From an uncultured Caulobacterales bacterium (GTDB lineage Bacteria; Pseudomonadota; Alphaproteobacteria; Caulobacterales; Caulobacteraceae), in NCBI GenBank assembly GCA_903900155.1, contig CAIUMD010000105.1, forward strand, positions 62,001 through 126,000: a DNA stretch of 64,000 bases. The letters are read 5' to 3'. Position numbers and translations under genes: made by a program. Shown here piece after piece: positions 44,817-53,608 of this stretch (positions within the stretch are counted from its first letter, which is position 1; the number at the start of each line of letters is the position of its first letter). Under the pieces are notes generated by a model that made no database searches, was not told the DNA's origin, and was given only the letters and a program-made list of their open reading frames with translations.

Positions 44817-46268
44817 CTAGAGGCTCCGATAGGCCTCCATCGCGCGTTCGCGCGCCTTGCCGTGCTCCACGATCGGCTTGCCATAGAGACGTTTGGCGTC
44901 CGCCGGCAGATGCAAGGCGCGTTCCCAAGGCTTGTGGATAACTTCATCGGGAACGCCCGCCAGCTCCGGAACCCAGCGGCGGACATAGACGCCGCGCGGG
45001 TCGAACTTCTCGCCCTGGGCGATGGGGTTGAAGATGCGGAAATAGGGCGAGGCGTCGGCGCCGCTGCCGGCCACCCACTGCCAGTTGCCGACATTGCTCG
45101 CCAGGTCGGCGTCGACCAGCGTGTCCCAGAACCAGGCCTCTCCCTCGCGCCAGTCGACCAGCAGGTGCTTGATCAGGAACGAGGCGACGATCATGCGCAC
45201 GCGGTTGTGCATGAAGCCGGTGGCCCACAGCTCGCGCATGCCGGCGTCGACGATGGGATAGCCGGTCTCGCCCTTGGTCCAGGCCTCGAAGGCGGCATGG
45301 TCCTTGGCCCACGGAAAGCCGTCGAACTCGGGCTTGAAGTTGCGGGTGAGGAGTTCTGGCCAGTGGAACAGGATCGAATGGTTGAACTCGCGCCAGCCGA
45401 CCTCGGACAGGAATTTCTCGACCTCGGCAGCGGGCGCGTCGCCATGCTCGGCGGCGTTGCGGGCGGCCAGCCAGACCTGGCGCGGGCCGATCTCGCCGAA
45501 GTGCAGGTGCGGCGAGAGGCCGGAGGTCGCCTCGACGCCGGGGATGTCTCGCTTTTCGCCATAGCCGTCGACGGGCCCGGACAGGAAGTCGTCCAGCCGC
45601 TCCAGCGCCCCGGCCTCGCCGGGCGTCCAGAGGTCGAAGCCCCTGGACCAGTCGGGCTTGGTCGGGTGCAGGCCCCAGCCGGAGAGACTTTCGGTGCGCG
45701 GGAAATGTTCCGGCGCTTTCAACGTCTTGGGCGCGGATTCTACAATGACGTGGGCCAGGTGCTCACGAGCGGCGCGCCAGTAAGGCGTGAAGACCTTGTA
45801 GGGCTGCTTGGAGCCGTTCTGCACCGTCCAGGGCTCATTCAGCAGGCCGGCGTTGAAGCTCTGGCAATCGACACCGGCGTCCTTCAGGTCGGCCTTGATC
45901 AGGGTGTCGCGATCGATGCTGGCCTTGTCGTAGAGCCGGTTCCACAGCACGCAGGTCGCGCCGGCGTGGGCGATGACATCGTCCAGCACCTGTGCGGCGA
46001 CACCCTTGCGCAGCACCAGCTTATTACCAAGCTTCTCAAGGCTTTCGCCGAGGTTCTTCAGCGACTTGTCCAGCCACCACAGCGAAGCGGCGCCCATGGG
46101 GCGGATACCGGGCGTCTCGTCCAGGATATAGAGGCAGATGACCGGCCGGCCGCTGCCCTCGGCATGGCGCAGGGCCGGATTGTCGGCTATGCGCAGGTCG
46201 TTGCGGAACCAGACGATGATGGCCCCCTCAGTGGCTTTGCTGTCGTCACTGTTCTTCCGCACTTGCAC
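44817..46268 (-). CDS. phrB: Deoxyribodipyrimidine photolyase (class I)
   Basis: A 483-residue light-driven repair enzyme for cyclobutane pyrimidine dimers. The N-terminal antenna domain begins VWFRNDLRIADNPAL. The FAD-binding C-terminal half contains GWREFNHSILFHWP (about residue 300), GYPIVDAGMRELWATGFMHN and WDTLVDADLASNVGNWQW, the photolyase signature, followed by YFRIFNPIAQGEKFDP. The GTG start gives VQVRKNSDD. It is a single gene divergent from kdsA. Confidence 0.93.
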   Translation of the reverse strand: MQVRKNSDDSKATEGAIIVWFRNDLRIADNPALRHAEGSGRPVICLYILDETPGIRPMGAASLWWLDKSLKNLGESLEKLGNKLVLRKGVAAQVLDDVIAHAGATCVLWNRLYDKASIDRDTLIKADLKDAGVDCQSFNAGLLNEPWTVQNGSKQPYKVFTPYWRAAREHLAHVIVESAPKTLKAPEHFPRTESLSGWGLHPTKPDWSRGFDLWTPGEAGALERLDDFLSGPVDGYGEKRDIPGVEATSGLSPHLHFGEIGPRQVWLAARNAAEHGDAPAAEVEKFLSEVGWREFNHSILFHWPELLTRNFKPEFDGFPWAKDHAAFEAWTKGETGYPIVDAGMRELWATGFMHNRVRMIVASFLIKHLLVDWREGEAWFWDTLVDADLASNVGNWQWVAGSGADASPYFRIFNPIAQGEKFDPRGVYVRRWVPELAGVPDEVIHKPWERALHLPADAKRLYGKPIVEHGKARERAMEAYRSL

Positions 46269-46329
46269 CGTCCTGCCCGAAGGGTCACCTCTTGGGCGCC
46301 CAAAGTCCTAATACGCCGGAATACTCGCC

Positions 46330-47211
46330 TTGGATCAGCCGCAAGCCGTCGCCCCGAATGCCGTCGTCGAGATCAAGACCCCGACCGGCGCGCCCGTCCG
46401 CATCGGCAATGGCGAAAAGCTGTCGATCATCGCCGGTCCCTGCCAGATGGAAAGCCGCCAGCACGCGCTGGAAACGGCGCATGCGCTGAAGGAGATGGCC
46501 GATCGCCTGGGCGTCGGGCTGATCTACAAGACCTCGTACGACAAGGCCAACCGCACCTCGGCCAGCGCTCAGCGCGGCATCGGCCTGCACGACAGCCTGC
46601 CGATCTTCCAGGAGATCCGCGAGGTCACCGGCCTGCCGACCCTGACCGACGTGCACGAGACCAGCCACTGCCCGATCGTGGCTGAGGCGGTCGACGTCAT
46701 CCAAATCCCGGCCTTCCTGTGCCGCCAGACCGACCTCTTGGTCGCCGCCGCCAACACCGGTCGCGCCATCAACATCAAGAAGGGTCAGTTCCTGGCGCCG
46801 TGGGACATGAAAAACGTCATCGCCAAGGTGACCGGCGCGGGCAATCCCAACGTCATGGCCTGCGAGCGCGGCGCCTCGTTCGGCTACAACACCCTGGTCA
46901 GCGACATGCGGTCCCTGCCGATCATGAAGGAGATCGGTTGCCCGGTCGTGTTCGACGCCACCCACAGCGTCCAGCAGCCGGGCGGGCAAGGCACGTCCTC
47001 GGGCGGCCAGCGCGAGTTCGTCCCGACCCTGGCCCGCGCGGCCGTGGCCGTCGGCGTCGCCTGCGTGTTCATCGAGACCCACCCGGATCCGGACCACGCC
47101 CCGTCGGACGGTCCCAACATGGTGCCGATGGACCAGTTCGAGGCCCTGATCGCCAACCTTCTGAAGTATGACGCCCTGACCAAGGCGGCCTCCCTTACAG
47201 AGAAAAACTAG
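46330..47211 (+). CDS. kdsA: 3-deoxy-8-phosphooctulonate synthase (KDO-8-P synthase)
   Basis: A 293-residue enzyme that condenses phosphoenolpyruvate and arabinose-5-phosphate to make the KDO precursor for lipopolysaccharide. [14 protein letters not shown] (about residue 36), [11 protein letters not shown] (about 66), TDVHE (about 104) and the AFLCRQTDL block are family hallmarks. TTG is the best start: it fits the homologous N-terminus and no ATG or GTG is better placed. It is followed 3 bp later by the heptose epimerase gene, pairing two LPS inner-core functions. Confidence 0.92.
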   Translation: MDQPQAVAPNAVVEIKTPTGAPVRIGNGEKLSIIAGPCQMESRQHALETAHALKEMADRLGVGLIYKTSYDKANRTSASAQRGIGLHDSLPIFQEIREVTGLPTLTDVHETSHCPIVAEAVDVIQIPAFLCRQTDLLVAAANTGRAINIKKGQFLAPWDMKNVIAKVTGAGNPNVMACERGASFGYNTLVSDMRSLPIMKEIGCPVVFDATHSVQQPGGQGTSSGGQREFVPTLARAAVAVGVACVFIETHPDPDHAPSDGPNMVPMDQFEALIANLLKYDALTKAASLTEKN

Positions 47212-47214
47212 GGC

Positions 47215-48216
47215 ATGAGCCGTCGCATCGTTCTCGTCACCGGCGGCGCGGGCTTCATCGGAAGCAACGTCGTGGCCCGGCTCTGCGAGGATCCGGCCCT
47301 GGACGTGGTGGTCTGCGACCGCCTGCGTGACGCCGCCTCGGGCAAGTGGCGCAACATCGCCAAGCATCCGATCGCCGACTTCGTCGCGCCCGAGCAACTG
47401 TTCGACTGGCTGGCCAAGCGCGGCGCCGAGGTCGAACTGATCGTCCACATGGGCGCGGTATCCTCGACCACCGAGCAGGACGCCGACAAGATCGTGCAGT
47501 CCAACTTCGTGCTGTCGCGCGACCTGTGGGACTGGAGCGTCCAGCACGGCAAGCGCCTGATCTACGCCTCCTCGGCGGCGACCTATGGCGACGGGACTTT
47601 GGGCTTCGAGGGCAAGGACGATCTGGAGTCCTTGCGGGCCCTGCGGCCGCTGAACGCCTATGGCTGGTCCAAGGCCCTGTTCGACATCTACGCCGTGCGA
47701 GAAGCCCATCGCGGCCGCGCCCCGGCCCAGTGGGCGGGGCTGAAGTTCTTCAACGTCTATGGCCCCAACGAGGACCACAAGGGCGGCATGAAATCGGTCG
47801 TGGCCCAGATCTGGCCGCGCATCGCCGCCGGCGAGGGCGTCAAGCTCTTCAAGTCGCACCATCCGGACTACGAGGACGGCGGCCAACTGCGCGACTTCGT
47901 CTATGTCCGCGACGTGGTCGACGTGATCGCCTGGCTGGCCAAGAGCCCGGCCGTGAACGGCGTCTTCAACCTGGGCTCGGGCCACGCGCGCTCGTTCCGC
48001 GACCTGGCCGTGGCGACGTTCGAGGCGGTGAACCGCGAACCGGACATCACCTATATCGACATGCCCGAGGTGCTGCGCGGCAAGTACCAGTACTACACCC
48101 AGGCCGACATGAGCCGCCTGCGGGCCGCCGGCTACAATGCGCCGATGACCTCGCTGGAGGATGGCGTGGCGGATTACGTGGCCGGGTATCTCAATACGGA
48201 AGACCCTTTCCGCTGA
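47215..48216 (+). CDS. hldD: ADP-L-glycero-D-manno-heptose-6-epimerase
   Basis: A 333-residue extended SDR enzyme that makes the ADP-heptose used in the LPS inner core. The NAD(P)-binding site is VTGGAGFIGSNVVARL (about residues 8-23), and the catalytic Tyr/Lys lie in NAYGWSKALFD (about 144). The segments FFNVYGPNEDHKGGMKSVV and RDFVYVRDVVDV are characteristic of HldD rather than of UDP-galactose epimerases. It is cotranscribed with kdsA. Confidence 0.9.
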   Translation: MSRRIVLVTGGAGFIGSNVVARLCEDPALDVVVCDRLRDAASGKWRNIAKHPIADFVAPEQLFDWLAKRGAEVELIVHMGAVSSTTEQDADKIVQSNFVLSRDLWDWSVQHGKRLIYASSAATYGDGTLGFEGKDDLESLRALRPLNAYGWSKALFDIYAVREAHRGRAPAQWAGLKFFNVYGPNEDHKGGMKSVVAQIWPRIAAGEGVKLFKSHHPDYEDGGQLRDFVYVRDVVDVIAWLAKSPAVNGVFNLGSGHARSFRDLAVATFEAVNREPDITYIDMPEVLRGKYQYYTQADMSRLRAAGYNAPMTSLEDGVADYVAGYLNTEDPFR

Positions 48217-48316
48217 CGCCAAATGGGGTGACCCAAGGGCACGGTTGCCGGTCCCGCCTACGGGCGTAGGCTGACCCCTGAGATCGGGCCTCAAGCCCGG
48301 CGTCAGGGAGTACGTC

Positions 48317-49783
48317 ATGGCCGGCATCGCCGCCTGGGGCGCCTATGCGCCGCGTCTGCGCTTGAGCCGCAAGGCGGTGACGCAGGCCAATGCCTGGGTC
48401 GCCCCGAACCTGAAGGCCAAGGGCAAGGGCGAGCGCTCCATGGCCAACTGGGACGAGGACGCCCTGACCATGGCGGTCGAGGCGGCCCGCGACGCCCTGG
48501 GTCCCGACGACGACCGCAGCCACATCGACAGCCTCTACTTCGCCTCGACGACCGCGCCGTTCGCCGACCGGCTGAACGCGGGGATCGTCTCGGCGGCCCT
48601 GACCCTGGAAAAGTCGATCGCCGCCAGCGACGTCACCGGCTCTCAGCGCTGCGGCCTGACGGCGTTGGGCCAGGCGCTGTCGGCCGGCGGCGCCTCGCTG
48701 GTCGCCGTCGGCGAGCACCGCAAGGCCCGCGCGGCCTCGGCCCAGGAGCTGGACTTCGGCGACGGCGCGGCGGCCTTCGTGATCAGCGATGAGCCCGGCG
48801 CGGCCGAGCTGTTGGGGCGCGGCAGTGTCACCGACGACTTCGTCGACCACTTCCGCGGCGACGACGGCGGCTTCGACTACTACTGGGAAGAGCGCTGGAT
48901 CCGCGACGAAGGCATCGTGAAGCTGGTCCCGCCGGCGATCCAGAGGGCGCTGGAGGTTGCGGACCTAAGTCCCGATCAGGTCGACTATTTCTGCTTCCCA
49001 TCAACCTTTTCCGGCATGGCCGCGGCCCTGGCCAAGGCGGTCGGGATCCGGCCTGAGGCCGTCCGCGACAACCTTGCCGCCGTCATGGGCGAGGCCGGCT
49101 GCGCGCACGGACCGATCATGCTGGCCCACGCCCTGGAAGAGGCCAAGGCCGGCGAGACCATCCTGGTCGCGCAGTTCGGCCAGGGCGCCGAGGCCCTGAT
49201 GTTCCGCGCCACCGGCGCCGGCCAGCGCGCCGCACGCGGCGTCACGGGCTCTCTGGCCGAGCGAGAAGTCGAAACCAACTACCTGAAATTCCTGACCTTT
49301 AACGGCCTGATCGAATGGGACAAGGGCATGCGGGCCGAGAAGGACAACAAGACGGCCCTGACCACCCTCTATCGCAACGAGGACATGATCCTGGGGCTGG
49401 TCGGCGGCCGCTGCCGCGAGACCGGCGTCGTCCAGTTCCCGCGCACGCGTATCTCGGTTGCCCCGAACAACCCCGCCGTCGACACTCAGGAGCCGTACCG
49501 CTTCGCCGAGCGCCGCGCGAACGTGCTGAGCTATTCGGCTGATTACCTTACCTTTTCCATGGTTCCGCCGAACCACTACGGGATGATCGTCTTCGAGGGC
49601 GGCGGGCGGATCATGATGGACATCACCGACGTCGCACCGGGCGATGTCGAGACCGGCCTGCCGGTGCGGATGGTGTTCCGCATCAAGGAGGTCGACGAGA
49701 AGCGGGGCTTTGTCCGCTACTTCTGGAAAGCCGCGCCGGATCGCGCGGCGATCGCCAGTCAATCCGCTCAAGCCGCCGAATAG
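48317..49783 (+). CDS. Hydroxymethylglutaryl-CoA synthase-like protein with C-terminal OB-fold (DUF35-type) domain
   Basis: A 488-residue fusion. The first about 330 residues have a thiolase fold like HMG-CoA synthase, with the probable nucleophile Cys in TGSQRCGLTALGQAL (about residue 112). The C-terminal part contains a rubredoxin-like zinc-ribbon remnant (GGRCRETGVVQFPR), in which only one of the usual four cysteines remains, and an OB fold ending in YFWKA. Such fusions sit beside SCP-x-type thiolases, as here, and are thought to act together in acyl-CoA chemistry. The exact reaction is unknown. Confidence 0.83.
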   Translation: MAGIAAWGAYAPRLRLSRKAVTQANAWVAPNLKAKGKGERSMANWDEDALTMAVEAARDALGPDDDRSHIDSLYFASTTAPFADRLNAGIVSAALTLEKSIAASDVTGSQRCGLTALGQALSAGGASLVAVGEHRKARAASAQELDFGDGAAAFVISDEPGAAELLGRGSVTDDFVDHFRGDDGGFDYYWEERWIRDEGIVKLVPPAIQRALEVADLSPDQVDYFCFPSTFSGMAAALAKAVGIRPEAVRDNLAAVMGEAGCAHGPIMLAHALEEAKAGETILVAQFGQGAEALMFRATGAGQRAARGVTGSLAEREVETNYLKFLTFNGLIEWDKGMRAEKDNKTALTTLYRNEDMILGLVGGRCRETGVVQFPRTRISVAPNNPAVDTQEPYRFAERRANVLSYSADYLTFSMVPPNHYGMIVFEGGGRIMMDITDVAPGDVETGLPVRMVFRIKEVDEKRGFVRYFWKAAPDRAAIASQSAQAAE

Positions 49784-49793
49784 GGAGACCGTC

Positions 49794-50996
49794 ATGCCTC
49801 AGGGTATCCGCGACAAGGTCGCCATCCTCGGGATGGGGTGTTCGAAGTTCGGCGAGCGCTGGGACGCCGGGCCGGACGACCTGATGGTCGAGGCCTATCT
49901 GGAAGCCATGCAGGACGCCGGCATCGAACCGACCCAGCTGGACGCGGCCTGGTTCTCGACCCACATCGACGAGATCGGGACCGGCAAGGGCGGCACGCCG
50001 CTGTCGATCGCCCTGCGCCTGCCCAATATCGCCGTCACCCGGGTCGAGAATTTCTGCGCCTCGGGTTCGGAGGCCTTCCGGGGCGCGGTCTATGCCGTGG
50101 CGGCGGGCGCGGCCGACATCGCTTTGGCCGTGGGCGTCGAGAAGCTGAAGGACACCGGCTATGGTGGCCTGCCGGTCGCCAATCCCGGCACGCTGAACCC
50201 GCAGGTCATGCCGAACGGCTCGGCTCCCGGGAATTTCGCCCAGCTGGCCAGCGCCTATCGCGCCAAGCACGGGGTCTCGAAGGACGACCTGAAGCGCGCC
50301 ATCGCCCACGTCTCGGTCAAGAGCCACGCCAACGGCGCCAAGAATCCCAAGGCCCATCTGCGCAAGCCGATCACCGCCGAGCAAGCCTTGGCCGCGCCGA
50401 TCATCGCCGAGCCGTTGGGCCTGTTCGACTGCTGCGGCGTGTCCGATGGCGCGGCGGCGGCGATCGTCACCACGCCCGAGATCGCCCGTAGCCTGGGCAA
50501 GCACGACCTCGTCACCGTGAAGGCTCTGCAACTGTCGGTCTCGAACGGCTATGAGAGCCAGTACAACGGCTGGGACGGCAGCCACGTCCACACCGCCCGC
50601 ATCGCGGCCGGCAAGGCCTATCGTGAGGCCGGCATCGAGCGCCCGCGCGAGCAGATCTCGATGATGGAGGTGCACGACTGCTTCTCGATCACCGAGCTGG
50701 TGACGATGGAGGACCTGTTCATCTCGCCGGAAGGCCAGGGCTGGCGCGACGTGCTGGACGGTTTCTACGACGCCGACGGCGGGGTGCCGTGCCAGATCGA
50801 CGGCGGCCTGAAGTGCTTCGGCCACCCGATCGGCGCCTCGGGCCTGCGGATGCTGTACGAGATGTACCTGCAGCTACAAGGCCGCGCGGGTGAGCGGCAG
50901 CTGGTTAATCCGGTGTTCGGCATGACCCATAATCTGGGCGGCGCGCCGGCCAGCAATGTCTGTTCCGTAGCGATCATCGGCCAGGAGGGCGCCTAA
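49794..50996 (+). CDS. SCP-x-type thiolase (acetyl-CoA acetyltransferase family)
   Basis: A 400-residue thiolase-fold enzyme. The nucleophile Cys lies in ENFCASGSEAFRGA (about residue 88), with His residues in MEVHDCFSITEL (about 294) and CFGHPIGASG (about 342). The DCF and GHPIGASG arrangement places it in the sterol-carrier-protein-x group, which cleaves 3-ketoacyl-CoAs, including branched or steroid side chains. It follows the HMG-CoA-synthase-like gene by 10 bp with a GGGAGA ribosome site, so the two products are likely partners. Confidence 0.87.
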   Translation: MPQGIRDKVAILGMGCSKFGERWDAGPDDLMVEAYLEAMQDAGIEPTQLDAAWFSTHIDEIGTGKGGTPLSIALRLPNIAVTRVENFCASGSEAFRGAVYAVAAGAADIALAVGVEKLKDTGYGGLPVANPGTLNPQVMPNGSAPGNFAQLASAYRAKHGVSKDDLKRAIAHVSVKSHANGAKNPKAHLRKPITAEQALAAPIIAEPLGLFDCCGVSDGAAAAIVTTPEIARSLGKHDLVTVKALQLSVSNGYESQYNGWDGSHVHTARIAAGKAYREAGIERPREQISMMEVHDCFSITELVTMEDLFISPEGQGWRDVLDGFYDADGGVPCQIDGGLKCFGHPIGASGLRMLYEMYLQLQGRAGERQLVNPVFGMTHNLGGAPASNVCSVAIIGQEGA

Positions 50997-51058
50997 ACAG
51001 AAAAGGGAGGGCGGAAAAGAGGCTTAAAGCCGTCCAAGGCTTGGTGTAACCCAGAAGC

Positions 51059-52195
51059 ATGGGCGGTACGGACAAAGGCTTCAAGCGCTGGATCTTGGGG
51101 GGGCTGGCGCTGTTCGTCGCGCTGTTCGTCGCGGCCGCCTTCGTCTTTCGCTACGACATCCTCAGCAACGCCCTGGACCCCAAGGTCCCGTTCCTGACCT
51201 ATCGTCCGCCGCCGGCGCCGGACTACGGCAAGCGTGATGCGTGGGCGCTGCTGCCGCGCGAGGTCGCCGCGCCGGCCGATCAGCCGGTCGATGTGTTCTT
51301 CGTCCACCCGACCACCTTCGACGGCGGGCGCGACTGGAACGGCGGCATCGACCAACCCAAGGCCCAGCGGTTCCTGTCGCGGGTGGTGCTCCCCAACTAT
51401 GCCGGGCCGTTCCATCGCGTGGGCCGGGTTTTCGCGCCGCGCTACCGCCAGGCCAGCCTCTACACCTACCTGACCCTGCGCGACGACGCCCGCGAGGCGC
51501 GGCGTTTCGCCTATGGCGACGTGCTGCAGGCCTTCCGCGTCTATCGCGTTCGCTATGGCCAGGATCGGCCGTTCATCATCGTCGGGGTGGAGCAGGGCGG
51601 CTCGCTGGCGGCGCGGCTGCTGCGCGAGGAGGTCGCGGCCAAGCCCGAACTCAAAAGCCGCCTGGTCGCGGCCTATCTGATCGAAACCGCCGTCCCGGCC
51701 GACGAATACGCGCCGGACGCCCCGCTGCCGGCCTGCGAGCGCAAGGGCGAGACCGATTGCGTCGCCGCGTGGATCTCGGCCCCCGAAGGCGACTTCCAGC
51801 GCGTGCAGGAGCTGACCGGCCGCTCGTTGGTCTGGGATCGCTCGGACCAGCTTGTGAACCTGGAGGGCCGCACGCCGCTGTGCTTCAACCCGCTGCTGGG
51901 CGGCGTCTCGCTGGAGAAGGCGCCGGCGCGGCTGAACCTGGGCGCGACCAACGCCACGGGGCTGGAGTGGGGCGCCCGACCGGCCTTCCTGCAACGCCAG
52001 GTCTCGGCCCGCTGCGAGAACGGCGTGCTGCGCACCAGCAAGCCCAAGTCCAGCTCGCTGCGCGACAGCGGTTCGTGGACCGATCGCCGCAAGGTCGACG
52101 CCTACAACCTGTTCTATGCCGATCTCGAAGCCGACGCCCTGGCGCGGGCGACCGCAATGATTGGCAAGCCGCTAGCCGTCGAGCAGGGCCGCTAG
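51059..52195 (+). CDS. DUF3089-family alpha/beta-hydrolase-like membrane-anchored protein
   Basis: A 378-residue protein with one N-terminal membrane segment (LGGLALFVALFVAAAFVF) and a large domain of the DUF3089 type (VDVFFVHPTTFDGGRDWN, about residue 80). In most members a GHSQG nucleophile elbow occurs after a beta strand (RPFIIVG). Here the corresponding sequence reads VGVEQGGSLAARLL (about residue 175), so Glu occupies the place of the catalytic Ser. It may therefore be non-catalytic. Its 3' end overlaps the convergent DUF6285 gene by 24 bp. Confidence 0.8.
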   Translation: MGGTDKGFKRWILGGLALFVALFVAAAFVFRYDILSNALDPKVPFLTYRPPPAPDYGKRDAWALLPREVAAPADQPVDVFFVHPTTFDGGRDWNGGIDQPKAQRFLSRVVLPNYAGPFHRVGRVFAPRYRQASLYTYLTLRDDAREARRFAYGDVLQAFRVYRVRYGQDRPFIIVGVEQGGSLAARLLREEVAAKPELKSRLVAAYLIETAVPADEYAPDAPLPACERKGETDCVAAWISAPEGDFQRVQELTGRSLVWDRSDQLVNLEGRTPLCFNPLLGGVSLEKAPARLNLGATNATGLEWGARPAFLQRQVSARCENGVLRTSKPKSSSLRDSGSWTDRRKVDAYNLFYADLEADALARATAMIGKPLAVEQGR

Positions 52196-52540
52196 GCCGC
52201 CATAGGTCGGCTGATCGATGGCGATCTGGCCGATCGCCGTGGCGCGCAGGTGAGTCAGCAGGGCGGGGGCCAGCGGGTCGATGGCTCCGTTTTGCAGAGC
52301 CTGGCATAGTTTGGTGTTCAGCGCCGCATAGTCGCCGGGCTCGCCCACGAGCCTTGCCAGGCGCTGCGCCGCCTCGGCCTCCAGCCGCGCGCTGTGTTCG
52401 GCCTCACGGGCCAGCACAGCGCGCGCATTGTCGGTCACGCGGGCCAGGAAGGCCTGGCGAGCGTCGCCGGGGATGACGGGTTCGGCCTCGAAGGCGGCGA
52501 TGGCCTCGGAAAGCTCGGCGGCGGTCGGGTGGGAGATCAT
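52172..52540 (-). CDS. DUF6285-domain protein
   Basis: A 122-residue hydrophilic, helix-rich protein. The N-terminal HPTAAELSEAIAAFE, the central ARAVLAREAEHSARLEAEAA and the late GDYAALNTKLCQALQNGAID blocks match the DUF6285 family, usually encoded next to APH-type phosphotransferases. It overlaps the phosphotransferase stop by four bases (ATGA), so it is translated with it. The function is unknown; a small partner or regulator of the kinase-like protein is inferred. Confidence 0.82.
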   Translation of the reverse strand: MISHPTAAELSEAIAAFEAEPVIPGDARQAFLARVTDNARAVLAREAEHSARLEAEAAQRLARLVGEPGDYAALNTKLCQALQNGAIDPLAPALLTHLRATAIGQIAIDQPTYGGLAALLDG

Positions 52541-53502
52541 GCCGTCTCCATCAGCTTGACCAGGTCGATCTCGGTCTCGCTGGTCCGCCGCCCGATCATG
52601 GCGCGCTCGATCGAGCGGTCCTGGCCCGTGGCGAAGCTCTGGTGCATCATCAGGCACATCACGCCCCACTTCAGCGAACCCAGGGCCTGCCAGAAGCGGA
52701 CACGGTCCAGGCTGATGCCGCCGCCATAGCCGGCCAGCAGTTCGGCATAGTCGCCAAAGCCGCCGACGGGCTTTTTCCATTCGCCGAAGCGCCAGGAATT
52801 GACGCAGATCCAGCCCAGATCCTCGGCCGGGTCGCCCAGATGGGCCAGCTCCCAGTCCAGCACCCCGACCAGGCCGCCTTCCGGATGGATCATCAGGTTG
52901 CCGTTCCGAAAGTCGCCATGCACCAGCACAAGCTGCTCGGGCGGCGGCGGCGCGATGGCCTCCAGCCAGCGGAAGACGGCTTCCAAGATCGGGCGGCGGG
53001 CGTCCATCTGGCGGTAGATGGCCTCGTAGCGCGCCAGCTCGCCCCGCGCGTCGGAGGTCGCAAGGTCCGGCAAGCCCTCAATGGGCGCGGCATGGATCCG
53101 GGCCAGAACCTCGCCGCAGCGCCGCGCCAGGCCTGAGCGAACTGCCGTGAAAGCCTCGTCGCGGACGATCCGTCGGCCCAGAGTCTCGCCCTCCAGCCGG
53201 CGCATGACATAGGCCTCGCCCAGGCCGTCCTCGGGCGCGCAGACATGGACCACGCTGGGCGCCGGCGCGCCGGCGGCGTCGGCCGCGCGGATCAGGGCGG
53301 CTTCCGAGGCGAGGGGCAGGGCGGTCTTGCGCATCGCCGCGCCTTCGGGGCGGCGGCGCAGGATCAGCGGCGTTCCGTCATCCAGGTCGAAGGCCCAGGT
53401 TTCCAGGCTGGCGCCGCCGGACAGCCGGCGGGCGTTCACAGCCCCGGTCGCGTTCGACGACAGGCGGGCGGCGAGGCGGTGCAGGGCGGCGGCGACGTCC
53501 AT
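52537..53502 (-). CDS. Phosphotransferase family protein (APH fold, ACAD10/11-like)
   Basis: A 321-residue kinase-fold protein related to aminoglycoside phosphotransferases and to the kinase part of ACAD10/ACAD11. The catalytic loop VLVHGDFRNGNLMIHP (about residue 205) and the metal-binding GVLDWELAHLGDPAEDLGW (about 225) are clear. Bacterial relatives usually accompany acyl-CoA dehydrogenases and phosphorylate hydroxyacyl-CoAs or related alcohols, but no such dehydrogenase gene is nearby. The ATG giving MDVAAALHRL is the likely start. Confidence 0.85.
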   Translation of the reverse strand: MDVAAALHRLAARLSSNATGAVNARRLSGGASLETWAFDLDDGTPLILRRRPEGAAMRKTALPLASEAALIRAADAAGAPAPSVVHVCAPEDGLGEAYVMRRLEGETLGRRIVRDEAFTAVRSGLARRCGEVLARIHAAPIEGLPDLATSDARGELARYEAIYRQMDARRPILEAVFRWLEAIAPPPPEQLVLVHGDFRNGNLMIHPEGGLVGVLDWELAHLGDPAEDLGWICVNSWRFGEWKKPVGGFGDYAELLAGYGGGISLDRVRFWQALGSLKWGVMCLMMHQSFATGQDRSIERAMIGRRTSETEIDLVKLMETA

Positions 53503-53608
53503 GACGGAAGCTTCCAGCCTTGACCCGGCGTCAGGCAAGAGCCTCTCCACTTTACGACGAGCCCGGCGCGCCTTAGCACGGAGGCCTCAACTCTGCTTAG
53601 GATCCCCC

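Noticed and set aside
46285..48327. A 680-codon minus-strand open frame
   Set aside because: It is the antisense shadow of kdsA and hldD.
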